A stretch of 64,000 nucleotides of DNA from Pseudanabaena sp. Salubria-1 (GCA_023336205.1 JALQCR010000019.1:62001-126000); one strand, 5' to 3'; counted from the first letter of the stretch, positions 36,045 to 44,910 are shown. The notes: generated from the letters alone by a model not told the origin. Numbers and translations: made by a program.

Positions 36045-36314
36045 TTACAATTGAGACAATAGCTTCTCATATTCCCTATGCGAACCAACCCAAAACCAGA
36101 TCACCACATCTCCATCTAATTGCCCAACCGCCCGATAGTTTTTAGTAATCCTAACTGAATAAATTGGTAACGATGAATGTACTTTTTTAAACCGCAAGCT
36201 TGGATGATTGAGGTTTTGCTGAAACTGAAGATAAGCATCATTAGCTTTCTCCTGAATATCAATCGGCAACTGAGACAGAAGATCCCTAAAAGATTTCGTA
36301 ATAACTGACCTCAT
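36045..36314 (-). CDS. RelE/ParE-superfamily toxin-like protein
   Basis: This 89-residue protein contains IQEKANDAYLQFQQNLNHPSL then VHSSLPIYSVRITKNYRAVG and VIWFWVGSHREYEKLL, a typical RelE/HigB-like sequence of a ribosome-dependent mRNase fold. The final SHREYEKLL is common in the cyanobacterial branch. It overlaps the preceding antitoxin gene by 4 bases. Activity depends on residues that cannot be confirmed by eye. Confidence 0.82.
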   Translation of the reverse strand: MRSVITKSFRDLLSQLPIDIQEKANDAYLQFQQNLNHPSLRFKKVHSSLPIYSVRITKNYRAVGQLDGDVVIWFWVGSHREYEKLLSQL

Positions 36315-36529
36315 GATTTTTTAGGAAATAATTCTTCAGTTTCACCAGCGCGATATTCAGCCATAGCCTCTTCCGCTAACTTAGCTAAAACATTCTGAGA
36401 ACTCGCAAAAGAACGCTCCCATTTACTATCATCCTCAAGTTCTTCCAAGATCATCATAGCGATCTCATCCTGTTGTTCAACAGAAAGATCCCTAAGTTTT
36501 GTGATGGTACGCTCTAGTAAATCAGTCAT
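36311..36529 (-). CDS. Antitoxin, partner of RelE-like toxin
   Basis: This 72-residue acidic protein (MTDLLERTITKLRDLSVEQQ, then EIAMMILEELEDDSKWERSF) has the form of short antitoxins that precede RelE/ParE toxins in cyanobacteria. The stop overlaps the toxin start by four bases, so the two are translationally coupled. The second half (LAKLAEEAMAEYRAGE) is the likely toxin-binding helix. Confidence 0.8.
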   Translation of the reverse strand: MTDLLERTITKLRDLSVEQQDEIAMMILEELEDDSKWERSFASSQNVLAKLAEEAMAEYRAGETEELFPKKS

Positions 36530-36594
36530 AACTTATCCTGTTTTTTTAATGTGATTACTTTACAAATATTTCTATTATTAAGGTGGTTTCAAAA

Positions 36595-36966
36595 CTATCC
36601 TATCTCTTCCCACAATTGAGACACAGGAATCGTTTGTCCAGTCATAGCCTCATGCCATGCTTGCCGAAAATCTTCTATAATCTCTTCTTTTGCTGAATTT
36701 TCAGTAAGTGGTTTAACCTCCTCCGAGATCAACCGATGATTTTTTATTTCATCCAAAATCAACTCGTCATCGCCTGTATAGCTTTTAAGAGCATGATCAA
36801 TTTGCTGATCTAGCGATCGCCTTAACTGGATTAACTCCTTCAGCCCTAGCTTAGTAATAATTTCGACAAGCGAATGTAAAGACAGAGAAAGATTTAGCAC
36901 GACTTGCTGCTCCGCATCCACCGATGACGTTGAAGATACTGCGATCGGCTCGATTACCTGTGGCAT
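36595..36966 (-). CDS. Hypothetical small acidic protein near toxin-antitoxin pair
   Basis: I do not recognise this 123-residue protein. It has a Ser/Val-rich start, a helical segment (LHSLVEIITKLGLKELIQLRRSLDQQI, split here) and an acidic end with WHEAMTGQTIPVSQLWEEI. The last motif resembles tails of cyanobacterial antitoxin-like proteins. It lies 65 bases upstream of the antitoxin gene on the same strand and may share its promoter. Confidence 0.6.
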   Translation of the reverse strand: MPQVIEPIAVSSTSSVDAEQQVVLNLSLSLHSLVEIITKLGLKELIQLRRSLDQQIDHALKSYTGDDELILDEIKNHRLISEEVKPLTENSAKEEIIEDFRQAWHEAMTGQTIPVSQLWEEIG

Positions 36967-37146
36967 AAATTTATAAACCTCTTATATGGTTTAAACTCTT
37001 GCATTCTAATATACCGCGACAAATCAGGTCTTATCATCCTTAGCAACCCCGCAAAGCCTTATAATAGTAGAGAAACTTAGTAAGAATTGCCTAAATCACA
37101 CGGGGCAAGCACTGCCAAGCAATGCAAGGAGAATTTGAGTAGCCGT

Positions 37147-39813
37147 ATGACTGATATCTTAGAAGATCGGATTATTCCAACAGACCTGCGCGGCGAAATG
37201 TCGCGATCGTATCTGGAATATGCCATGAGCGTGATCGTCGGTCGCGCCCTTCCCGATGCCCGTGATGGACTCAAGCCAGTACATCGCCGCATTCTCTTCG
37301 CTATGCATGAGTTGGGCATGACCGCCGATCGCCCATTTCGGAAATGCGCCCGTGTGGTCGGTGACGTAATCGGTAAATATCATCCCCACGGTGACACCGC
37401 CGTGTATGAAGCACTGGTGCGGATGGCGCAAGACTTTTCGATGCGCGATCGCATGGTCGATGGTCACGGTAACTTTGGCTCCGTCGATAATGACCCCGCC
37501 GCCGCGATGCGATATACCGAATGTCGGCTGACCCGCATCTCACAATTCGGGTTAATCCAAGATATCGATCGCGATACGGTCAACTTTGGCGATAACTATG
37601 ATGGCTCACAGCAAGAGCCTTTGGTATTACCCGCTCGAATTCCTCAATTATTGCTGAATGGATCCTCAGGCATTGCTGTGGGGATGGCGACAAATATTCC
37701 GCCGCACAATTTGGGCGAGTTGGTCGATGGCTTGGTCGCTCTGATTGCTGATCCGATGCTGACGGATTTGGAATTGATGCAATATATTCCAGGCCCTGAC
37801 TTCCCCACAGGTGCTTTGATTTTAGGAACCGATGGCGCTCGCGAAACCTATACGACGGGGCGAGGCTCCGTGACTATGCGAGCAGTGGCTAGCTTTGAGA
37901 CAATTTCGGCTTCTGGACGGCAAGATCGCGAGGCGATTATCATCACCGAAATGCCTTACCAGACCAATAAGGCGGCGCTGATAGAACGCATTGCGGAAAT
38001 GGTCAATGAGAAGAAAATTGATGGCATTTCTGATATTCGTGATGAAAGCGATCGCGATGGTATGCGTTTAGTAATCGAACTGAAGCGCGATGCCTATCCC
38101 AAAGTGGTGTTAAATAATCTCTACAAATCCACACCTCTGCAATCAAACTTTAGTTGCAATATGTTGGCGCTGGTGGATGGCGAACCAATCACCCTGACGC
38201 TACGCCATGCCTTGCAAGTATTTCTCGATTTCCGCTACGAAGTAATTACTCGCCGTACTCAGTACGAACTGCGTAAAGCCGAAGAGCGCGACCATTTATT
38301 GCAAGGGCTATTAATTGCACTCAATCATCTAGATGCTGTAATTGCCCTGATTCGTGGCGCTGATGATAGCAGTTCTGCGAAGTTGGGATTGATTGAAAGC
38401 TATGGACTGTCAGAAGCGCAAGCCGATGCAATTTTGGCGATGCAGTTGCGCCGCTTGACGGCTCAAGATGCCGATAAGATTCATGACGAGCACGATCAAT
38501 TAGTCGCTAAAATTGCCGATCTGCAACATATTCTCGCCAATCGCGATCGCATTCTCACGATTACCCGTGAAGAATTAGAAGCAATCAAACTCGAATTTAC
38601 GACACCTCGCCGCTCACGCATTTTGCCCAATGAAGGCGATATCGATACTGCCGACTTAATTGCCAATCGCGAAACGATTGTGATGGTGACGGAGCAAGGC
38701 TATGTCAAACGGATGCCTGTAGATACTTTCACGGCTCAACATCGTGCCACACGCGGTAAAGCTAGCGCCAACGTCAAGGATGATGATGCGATCGCGCATT
38801 TCTTTGCCTGTCGTAGTCATGACAAAGTTTTATTCTTTACAGATCGCGGTAAGGTCTATGGAGTCAAGGCTTATGAGGTGCCTGAATCTGGTCGCGCCGC
38901 TCGTGGTACTGCTGTCGTGCAGCTATTACCGATCGCTGCGGATGAAAAAATTACTACGGTTTTACCGATCAGCGAGTTTTGTGAAGATGAATATCTGGTC
39001 ATGCTTACGGCTGGCGGCTATATCAAAAAAACCAAGCTTCCTGCCTTCGCCAATATTCGCTCCAATGGTCTAATTGCGATCGCCTTAGAAGAAGGTGATT
39101 TACTCCGCTGGGTGCGCCGCGCCAAAGCCGACAACACGATCATCGTCGGTTCGCGTCAAGGTATGTCCATCCGCTTCCGTACTAATCATGAGCAGTTGCG
39201 CCCGATGGGACGCGATACTCGTGGTGTGCGATCGATGCGTCTGACAGGTGATGACTTGATCGTGAGTATGGACATTATTCCTGCTGGTTTGGCAGAAATC
39301 GAGGAAGCTGAAAGTTCTGAAGAAGATATTGATTTGACTATAACGGTCAATGAAGATGAGAATTTAGAGTCTGAGACTACCGAGGTTGAAAACGAAAAAG
39401 CTCAAGGACCTTGGGTACTAGTTGTCACTAGAGGTGGCTATGGTAAGCGAGTTCCTGTGAGTCAGTTCCGTATTCAAAAACGTGCTGGTAAAGGCTTGCG
39501 TGTCACTAAGTTCAAATCTGGACAAGATCAACTGGCTTCACTCTGTTTAGTTAATGAACAGAATGAACTAATGATCGTCACCAGTCGCGGTATCGTCATG
39601 CGCCAATCTACCGATGCGATCGCTTGTCAGTCCCGTACTGCAAGAGGTGTACGTCTACAAAGATTGGATGCATCTGATGCGATCGTGGGTGCGACTTTAG
39701 TTCCCCCTGCGTTGGAAGAGGAGCAAGAGGATGTGGAAGTCCAAAGTGGTGATGTGGCGATCGCTGCTACTGAGGTTATTGCTGAAGCGATCGCGCCAGA
39801 AGCTGAAGAGTAA
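37147..39813 (+). CDS. gyrA: DNA gyrase subunit A
   Basis: This 888-residue GyrA introduces negative supercoils with GyrB. MSRSYLEYAMSVIVGRALPD opens the winged-helix domain, and catalytic Tyr123 lies in AAMRYTECRL. The C-terminal beta-pinwheel begins after residue 500 with a gyrase-box-like QHRATRGKA. An acidic insertion (EIEEAESSEEDIDLTITVNE) splits the last blades. ATG at 37147 starts the homologous region; an in-frame TTG at 37135 is better placed for the AAGGAG at 37128 and could be the real start. The last 100 codons have a diverged second copy at 44602-44904. Confidence 0.95.
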   Translation: MTDILEDRIIPTDLRGEMSRSYLEYAMSVIVGRALPDARDGLKPVHRRILFAMHELGMTADRPFRKCARVVGDVIGKYHPHGDTAVYEALVRMAQDFSMRDRMVDGHGNFGSVDNDPAAAMRYTECRLTRISQFGLIQDIDRDTVNFGDNYDGSQQEPLVLPARIPQLLLNGSSGIAVGMATNIPPHNLGELVDGLVALIADPMLTDLELMQYIPGPDFPTGALILGTDGARETYTTGRGSVTMRAVASFETISASGRQDREAIIITEMPYQTNKAALIERIAEMVNEKKIDGISDIRDESDRDGMRLVIELKRDAYPKVVLNNLYKSTPLQSNFSCNMLALVDGEPITLTLRHALQVFLDFRYEVITRRTQYELRKAEERDHLLQGLLIALNHLDAVIALIRGADDSSSAKLGLIESYGLSEAQADAILAMQLRRLTAQDADKIHDEHDQLVAKIADLQHILANRDRILTITREELEAIKLEFTTPRRSRILPNEGDIDTADLIANRETIVMVTEQGYVKRMPVDTFTAQHRATRGKASANVKDDDAIAHFFACRSHDKVLFFTDRGKVYGVKAYEVPESGRAARGTAVVQLLPIAADEKITTVLPISEFCEDEYLVMLTAGGYIKKTKLPAFANIRSNGLIAIALEEGDLLRWVRRAKADNTIIVGSRQGMSIRFRTNHEQLRPMGRDTRGVRSMRLTGDDLIVSMDIIPAGLAEIEEAESSEEDIDLTITVNEDENLESETTEVENEKAQGPWVLVVTRGGYGKRVPVSQFRIQKRAGKGLRVTKFKSGQDQLASLCLVNEQNELMIVTSRGIVMRQSTDAIACQSRTARGVRLQRLDASDAIVGATLVPPALEEEQEDVEVQSGDVAIAATEVIAEAIAPEAEE

Positions 39814-39827
39814 AAAGGCAAATATAG

Positions 39828-39866
39828 AAAACCTCACCCTATCCTTAAGACAAGGTGAGGTTTTTT
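39828..39866. terminator. Terminator after gyrA
   Basis: AAACCTCACC pairs with GGTGAGGTTT and is followed by a T-run. It sits between gyrA and the converging pentapeptide gene. Confidence 0.8.
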
Positions 39867-39885
39867 GATGTTTGGGTAATAAAGT

Positions 39886-40206
39886 TTAGTAGTCGAAGAT
39901 TACTCCTGCACGCTCTGCATTAAAAGAGCGAGGAAATTGAGTGTAACTATTAGCTACTGCCCCGTCTAAACGCGAATCGAATAAAGTCGCACCGACTAAC
40001 TTCGCCCCGCTTAAATTCACCACGCTTAAATCCGCGTTGACAAGATTCTTATCACCTTTAATCGCTCGGCAAAAAGGCTTTGGCTCAAACGCATAGGACT
40101 GACTAGGATTAAGGAAGAGAACGCCACTGAATGCTGAAAATGCGATGACTAGTATCAGCAGAAAACTCACAGCCTGTTGGACTTTAGACTTCATGTAATT
40201 TGCCAT
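39886..40206 (-). CDS. Secreted pentapeptide-repeat protein 1 (short)
   Basis: This 106-residue protein shares its first 40 residues with the proteins at 40835 and 42044: signal peptide VQQAVSFLLILVIAFSAFSG with a cut likely after SYA. It has only about five pentapeptide units (NADLS VVNLS GAKLV GATLF DSRLD) and then the shared tail AERAGVIF. It is the smallest of three paralogs, probably ancestral or contracted. Location is periplasm or thylakoid lumen. Function is unknown. Confidence 0.78.
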   Translation of the reverse strand: MANYMKSKVQQAVSFLLILVIAFSAFSGVLFLNPSQSYAFEPKPFCRAIKGDKNLVNADLSVVNLSGAKLVGATLFDSRLDGAVANSYTQFPRSFNAERAGVIFDY

Positions 40207-40288
40207 GATTTAACCTTCAGATTTTTGTAACTCTACACGAATAATATATAGATTGAAAGGATTCATGACAGCCCAAGCTTCTAACTAA

Positions 40289-40438
40289 TAGGACTTACGC
40301 AAATTAAAAATTGCCCTCATCCCCCAACCCCTTCTCCCCTTTTGGGAGAAGGGGAGTAAGAGGTTTTTCTTGTTCCCCTCTCCCTTTTTGGGAGAGGGGC
40401 TAGGGGTGAGGGTCTTAGTAACTTATGCGTAAGTCCTA
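40289..40438. mobile_element. 150-bp MITE, TIR TAGGACTTACGCA (second interior type)
   Basis: TAGGACTTACGCA and its reverse complement bound 150 bp flanked by the 5-bp duplication ACTAA (40284-40288, 40439-40443). The interior holds two nested C/T- and G/A-rich hairpins (CCCCTTTTGGGAGAAGGGG type). The ends and length equal the element at 18259, but the interiors are unrelated. The 278 bases after it hold no gene that I can support. Confidence 0.85.
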
Positions 40439-40717
40439 ACTAATTCAGGCTTTTACATAATATTTTGGATACTTTATCCTTTCTTTACTTCAGTTTGGCG
40501 ATCGGGGCTGAATGGGTAATGAGGAAGGGCGCTGGTTAGTTAAAGCGTGATCAATGTATCTGCGTCCTTTTTGTTGGCATGAAGTGGTCATTTCAGAACC
40601 CATCCCCCATTAGCTGACGGCCGCCCATTGTGTACAGTATTTACAGGCAGAATAACGATTAAAAGCTGTCGGAAACGGGAACACAAAGAACAATTAACTT
40701 TGAACTTATGATCTCTA

Positions 40718-40851
40718 GACCTGTTGGGTAATAAGCTCAAAAAGCCTTGTATCGTAGTCTGGGCAGAGGTTCAAGGGTTTTTAATTAAAAGTCGTGAACC
40801 CCTCTCCTTGTAAGGGAAATAGCGATTTTAGTTGCTATTTCCCAACAGGTC
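40718..40851. mobile_element. TA-flanked MITE, TIR GACCTGTTGGG
   Basis: GACCTGTTGGG and CCCAACAGGTC bound 134 bp with TA on both sides (40716-40717, 40852-40853), as expected for an IS630/mariner-type MITE. An inner GGTTCAAGGG/CCCCTCTCC region and AATAGCGATTTTAGTTGCTA form hairpins. A second copy, lacking the left end, is at 41913-42041. The right end overlaps the last codons of the pentapeptide gene at 40835. Confidence 0.72.
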
Positions 40852-41584
40852 TATTAGTTATGAAGATTACTCCTGCGCCCACTGCATCAAAACCTTCGGG
40901 AAATATAGTTTTGCTATCGGCGATCGCCTTGCTTAAATCCGCCTTGCTTAAATCCGCCTTGCTTAAATTCGCCTTGCTTAACCTCGCCCTGCTTAAATTC
41001 GCCCCGCTTAAATTCGCATTGCTTAAATCCGCCCTGTATAAATCCGCCCTGTATAAATCCGCCCCACTTAAATTCGCCCCGATTAACTTCGCCTCGCGTA
41101 AATCCGCATTGCTTAAATTCGCCACGAGTAAATATGCCCCGAGTAAATTCGCCTCGCTTAAATATGCCCCGCTTAAATCCGCCTTGCGTAAATCCGCATT
41201 GCTTAAATTCGCCTTGCTTAAATTCGCCACGCTTAACTTCGCCTCGCTTAACTTCGCCCAGAGTAAATTCGCCTCGCATAAATCCGCGTCGCCTAAATCC
41301 ACCTTGCTTAAATTCGCCCCGCTTAAATTCGCCCTGAACAAACTCACCTTTCTTAACAGCGCCCCGCGTAAATCCGCCCCGCTTAAATCCGCGTTGATAA
41401 GAGTCTTATCACCCTTACCACCGTCAATTTGTATATTCAACGCTCGGGAAAGAGTCGCTTGATCAAACGCATAGGAAGGACTCGGATTGAGGAAGAGAAC
41501 CCCACTGAATGCTGAAAATGCGATGACTAGTATCAGCAGAAAACTTACAGACTGTTGGACTTTAGACTTAATGAAGTTTGCCAT
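40835..41584 (-). CDS. Secreted pentapeptide-repeat protein 2
   Basis: This protein of about 249 residues starts MANFIKSKVQQSVSFLLILV with a signal peptide ending near SYA. About thirty A(D/N)LSxAxL pentapeptides then form a right-handed quadrilateral beta-helix. The start at 41584 is taken because it aligns with both paralogs; the longer upstream frame reads spacer. Relative to the copy at 42044 a single base is missing near the end, so the protein ends VIFITNRPVGK, running into MITE DNA instead of stopping at VIFNN. Cargo or partner is unknown. Confidence 0.82.
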   Translation of the reverse strand: MANFIKSKVQQSVSFLLILVIAFSAFSGVLFLNPSPSYAFDQATLSRALNIQIDGGKGDKTLINADLSGADLRGALLRKVSLFRANLSGANLSKVDLGDADLCEANLLWAKLSEAKLSVANLSKANLSNADLRKADLSGAYLSEANLLGAYLLVANLSNADLREAKLIGANLSGADLYRADLYRADLSNANLSGANLSRARLSKANLSKADLSKADLSKAIADSKTIFPEGFDAVGAGVIFITNRPVGK

Positions 41585-41648
41585 GATTTTACTCTTAGAT
41601 TTTTGTAATTCAGCACAGAAAATATACTGGACAGATAAATTGTACAAC

Positions 41649-41912
41649 AGACCTCTTGCAGAACTGAAAATTAATCCAGAGCAGAGAAAGTTTTAGAAGC
41701 AACAAGAGCGACTTCAAAGTTATAAATGGCGGCAATCAAATTACAACGCAAACCAAAACGACGACGACGATTACGATAAGGTAAAGAGAGAATCTTAAAA
41801 ATCTTCAAGCGACGATTAACATGCTCAATCGCAATACGTTGACGTGCAAGTTGGCGATTAAAACGCTTATCCTCCTTGGATAATGAGCCATTTTGAGGCT
41901 TTTTGATAGGAA
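41649..41912 (-). mobile_element. IS5-family element, truncated fragment (duplicate)
   Basis: Identical to the first 264 bases of the complete element at 42639, including the terminal repeat AGACCTCTTGCAGAAC, the AAC flank, and the transposase C-terminus down to IKKPQNGS. It ends at 41912, where truncated MITE DNA begins. It was created by a tandem duplication of about 1 kb, not by separate insertion, because its outer flank is the same as that of the complete copy. Confidence 0.85.
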
Positions 41913-42041
41913 GTTGGGTAATAAGCTCAAAAAGCCTTGTATCGTAGTCTGGGCAGAGGTTCAAGGGTTTTTAATTAAAATCCTTGAACCCCTCTCCTTG
42001 TAAGGGAAATAGCGATTTTAGTTGCTATTTCCCAACAGGTC
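41913..42041. repeat. MITE copy lacking its left end
   Basis: From GTTGGGTAATAAGCTC to CCCAACAGGTC it repeats 40723-40851 with few changes. The first five bases of the inverted repeat are lost at the junction with the IS fragment. The junction marks the edge of the duplicated unit. Confidence 0.72.
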
Positions 42042-42043
42042 TA

Positions 42044-42574
42044 TTAGTTATTGAAGATTACTCCTGCGCCCACTGCATCAAAACCTTCGGGAAATATAGT
42101 TTTGCTATCGGCGATCGCCCTGCTTAAATCCGCCAAGCTTAAATCCGCCCCGCTTAAATTCGCCCCGCTTAAATACGCCCTAATTAAATTCGCCTCGTAT
42201 AAATACGCCCCACTTAAATCCGCCCTAATTAAATTCGCCCTGCTTAAATTCGTCCCGAATAAATCCGCCCCTCCTAAATACGCCCCACTTAAATCCGCCC
42301 CGCTTAAATTCGCCCTGCTTAAATCCGCCCCACTTAAATTCGCCCCGCTTAAATTTGCCCCTCCTAAATTCACCCCACTTAACTTCGCCCCACTTAAATC
42401 CGCCTTGACAAGATTCTTATCACCTTTAAGCGCTCGGGAAAGAGCCGCTTGATCAAACGCATAGGAAGGACTCGGATTGAGGAAGAGAACCCCACTGAAT
42501 GCTGAAAATGCGATGACTAGTATCGGCAGAAAACTTACAGACTGTTGGACTTTAGACTTCATGTAATTTGCCAT
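42044..42574 (-). CDS. Secreted pentapeptide-repeat protein 3
   Basis: This 176-residue protein starts MANYMKSKVQQSVSFLPILV, has the same signal peptide as its two paralogs and about nineteen pentapeptides (GANLS GANLS GADLS ...), and ends AVGAGVIFNN. Repeat number differs from the copy at 40835 while both flanks are nearly identical, so repeat expansion or contraction happened after duplication. The promoter region ends at the IS insertion 65 bases upstream of the start. Confidence 0.82.
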   Translation of the reverse strand: MANYMKSKVQQSVSFLPILVIAFSAFSGVLFLNPSPSYAFDQAALSRALKGDKNLVKADLSGAKLSGVNLGGANLSGANLSGADLSRANLSGADLSGAYLGGADLFGTNLSRANLIRADLSGAYLYEANLIRAYLSGANLSGADLSLADLSRAIADSKTIFPEGFDAVGAGVIFNN

Positions 42575-42638
42575 GATTTTACTCTTAGATTTTTGTAATT
42601 CAGCACAGAAAATATACTGGACAGATAAATTGTACAAC

Positions 42639-43577
42639 AGACCTCTTGCAGAACTGAAAATTAATCCAGAGCAGAGAAAGTTTTAGAAGCAACAAGAGCG
42701 ACTTCAAAGTTATAAATGGCGGCAATCAAATTACAACGCAAACCAAAACGACGACGACGATTACGATAAGGTAAAGAGAGAATCTTAAAAATCTTCAAGC
42801 GACGATTAACATGCTCAATCGCAATACGTTGACGTGCAAGTTGGCGATTAAAACGCTTATCCTCCTTGGATAATGAGCCATTTTGAGGCTTTTTGATAGG
42901 AATTTGCGAGTTAGGATGCAACTTTTGTAAGCCTTGATAACCCTTGTCTGCCAAACCTTGTGTCTGTGCGTGAAAATGAACTCCACTTGCCTTGAATAAT
43001 GAGAAATCATGCTGCTTGCCCTTACCGTAAGCGGTACAAACTATCTTGAAATTAGTCAGATCGACCACCAATTGGGCTTTGAGGGCATGATGCTTTTTCT
43101 TACCGCTATAAAAATGTTTCTGGTGATATTTAGGGCGCTCAACCTTTGTCTCAGTTACATCAATGGCAATTATGGCTGGAGCCTTCTCCTGCCATAATGA
43201 CTTTTTTCCTGCTAACCGAAACTTTTTCGATTTAATTAAGACATTTTCTACTTTTTTGACGATGCGGCAAATCGTCGATTCTGACACTTCCCAGTCGCTA
43301 GCAATATGAAAATAGGTGCGATATTCACGCCAATACTGCAAAGTAACCAATATTTGGTCTTCTAGACTTAGCTTTGGTTCTACACCGCCTTGTCCTTTGC
43401 TTTGGGCTGCTTGTTGCATTAGTTCCGTCATTTGAGCAAATGTTTCTCTTCTTACTCCAAATAACCGTTTAAATTCTGTCGCTGATAGATTTTGACTGGC
43501 TTCGTATTTCATCGCTTAATTTGAGTTCTGATAAAAAGCTTATAAATCTAACATGTTTTTGGTTCTGCAAGAGGTCT
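42639..43577 (-). mobile_element. IS5-family insertion sequence, complete
   Basis: The 939-bp element has 16-bp inverted ends AGACCTCTTGCAGAAC and is flanked by the 3-bp duplication AAC (42636-42638, 43578-43580). It carries one transposase gene. It lies between the pentapeptide block and the Rpn-family gene. Confidence 0.88.
42661..43512 (-). CDS. IS5-family transposase
   Basis: This 283-residue DDE transposase has an N-terminal helix-turn-helix (DWEVSESTICRIVKKVE, about residues 78-94), then the DDE_Tnp_4-type core AIIAIDVTETKVERP (first Asp), GLADKGYQGLQKLHP (second Asp) and IAIEHVNRRLKIFKIL (Glu). The frame is intact and the element should be mobile. Its last 90 codons are also present in the duplicate fragment at 41649. 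Confidence 0.9.
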   Translation of the reverse strand: MKYEASQNLSATEFKRLFGVRRETFAQMTELMQQAAQSKGQGGVEPKLSLEDQILVTLQYWREYRTYFHIASDWEVSESTICRIVKKVENVLIKSKKFRLAGKKSLWQEKAPAIIAIDVTETKVERPKYHQKHFYSGKKKHHALKAQLVVDLTNFKIVCTAYGKGKQHDFSLFKASGVHFHAQTQGLADKGYQGLQKLHPNSQIPIKKPQNGSLSKEDKRFNRQLARQRIAIEHVNRRLKIFKILSLPYRNRRRRFGLRCNLIAAIYNFEVALVASKTFSALD

Positions 43578-43602
43578 AACATACGGCTTTTGAAAAGCAA
43601 GG

Positions 43603-44472
43603 TTATAGGTTTCTAAGTCTGGCTATTTGCTCAATACTTAATCCTGTAGTACGACTGATAGCAGCATCGTCTAAAACATCAAGCAGTTGTTGAGCGATCT
43701 CTAGTTGAGTCTCTAGCTTTCCTTGCTCAATACCTTGCTCAATGCCTTGATTTAGAGCTTTTTTGACGACATTACGTTGATCTTGAATAAAAATTTCTTG
43801 ATGTTCTAATTCATCTATTTCTTCGGAACTGAGGTTGGCTTGGTTGGCGATCGCAAAGGCTTGTTTTATCTCAGGCACAGATTCCATGCTTGGCGGCACA
43901 GACTCAAGTTTTCTGGCGGTTTTTAGGAAATACAGCCATTTGTCCGCAAGGGTTTCCAGTTCTACAAGTTGTTTTTGAAATTTTGGTAGTTCGATGAATA
44001 CTAGCTCGATGTCATAGATCGGGTAGTCGGTGAGGTAGGTTTTTTCTTTAAGAATGAAGCGTGATATCAGTTGATCGAGTTCGGGAAACATTTCAAAATC
44101 GGCAATGGTAAGGGCAATCACGGGTTGGAGATCGGTATACTCGTCACCAATTGCAAGTTGATTAGTATAGGTTTTGGCGGCATTATACAGGATACGTTTC
44201 TGAAATCCTTCCACATTTAACACTTGCATCTCGATAATTACAGTGCTTTTTTGGTGATCGCGATCGCTGATCGTAGCTTTGATATCTAGGTAAGTATCTT
44301 TGAAGCCCCGAATGCGTGGGGTAAGATGCGGATTGAGGATTTCAATCTCAATAATCGTGTCATTGCCTTCGTAGAGCATGGCATTGAGAAAGCTAATCAA
44401 AATGTCATGACTTTGTTCGGAACCAAAGATTTTTTTGAAAGCATAATCGGTTTTAGGATTTATGAAGCGCAT
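43603..44472 (-). CDS. Rpn-family recombination-promoting nuclease (PD-(D/E)xK, PF12784)
   Basis: This 289-residue protein begins FINPKTDYAFKKIFGSEQSH, the standard start of PDDEXK_2 / Rpn proteins. The nuclease core is DTYLDIKATISD followed by STVIIEMQV (D...ExQ). The C-terminal linker has a GIEQGIEQGKLE repeat and ends in ISRTTGLSIEQIARL, a helix-turn-helix-like segment. Rpn proteins are Ca-dependent DNases that stimulate RecA-independent recombination in E. coli (family knowledge). Such a gene next to a duplicated gyrA tail and tandem duplications is notable, though cause is only inferred. Confidence 0.88.
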   Translation of the reverse strand: MRFINPKTDYAFKKIFGSEQSHDILISFLNAMLYEGNDTIIEIEILNPHLTPRIRGFKDTYLDIKATISDRDHQKSTVIIEMQVLNVEGFQKRILYNAAKTYTNQLAIGDEYTDLQPVIALTIADFEMFPELDQLISRFILKEKTYLTDYPIYDIELVFIELPKFQKQLVELETLADKWLYFLKTARKLESVPPSMESVPEIKQAFAIANQANLSSEEIDELEHQEIFIQDQRNVVKKALNQGIEQGIEQGKLETQLEIAQQLLDVLDDAAISRTTGLSIEQIARLRNL

Positions 44473-44601
44473 AGTTTTCGCTGGCTATTTCCATATCTAT
44501 TTATTTCCATATCTATTATGGATGGATTGTTTGTAAAACTAAGCAAATAATGTTTGGATTGATTAGACTAAAGCGTTGATATTTTATCGGATCTCATAAT
44601 T

Positions 44602-44904
44602 CTCTGTTTAGTCGATGAGGGCAATGAGTTAATGATCGTCACCAGTCGCGGTATCGTCATGCGGCAATCTACTGATGCGATCGCTTGTCAGTCTCGTACT
44701 GCTAGAGGTGTACGTCTACAAAGATTGGATGCATCCGATGCGATCGTTGGCGCTACTCTAGTTCCTCCAGCATTGGAAGAAGAAGTCGAAGAGGTAGAAA
44801 TTCAGAGCGGTGATGGGTTGGTAACTACTGTTGAAGTTATTGTTGAAACAGCAGAAGTCGAAGAGTCAGAAACCGAGGAATTAGACGGAGATACTGAAGC
44901 CTAA
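44602..44904 (+). pseudogene. Second copy of gyrA 3' end (about 100 codons)
   Basis: From 44602 the frame LCLVDEGNELMIVTSRGIVM follows codons of gyrA from 39541 on. The next 55 codons are almost the same protein, mostly with synonymous base differences, and the acidic tails diverge (EEVEEVEIQSGDG against EEEQEDVEVQSGD). No gyrase domain precedes it, so it cannot make a functional GyrA. ATG at 44632 could give a 90-residue peptide. It marks the far border of an inserted block that starts after gyrA. Confidence 0.88.
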
Positions 44905-44910
44905 GAAAAG

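Noticed and set aside
40900..41400. Regular short repeats resembling a CRISPR array
   Set aside because: The periodicity is 15 bases and the repeats translate in frame as pentapeptides (A-D/N-L-S-x) of a secreted protein. There are no spacers.
40794..41462. Open frame of 222 codons on the plus strand
   Set aside because: It is the antisense of the pentapeptide gene (KSALLKFA repeats). It stays open because of the repeat composition.
39886..42574. Idea that the pentapeptide proteins protect gyrase like Qnr or MfpA, given the gyrA neighbour
   Set aside because: All three have clear signal peptides and are expected outside the cytoplasm, so contact with gyrase is unlikely. The closeness to gyrA is better explained by the inserted block.
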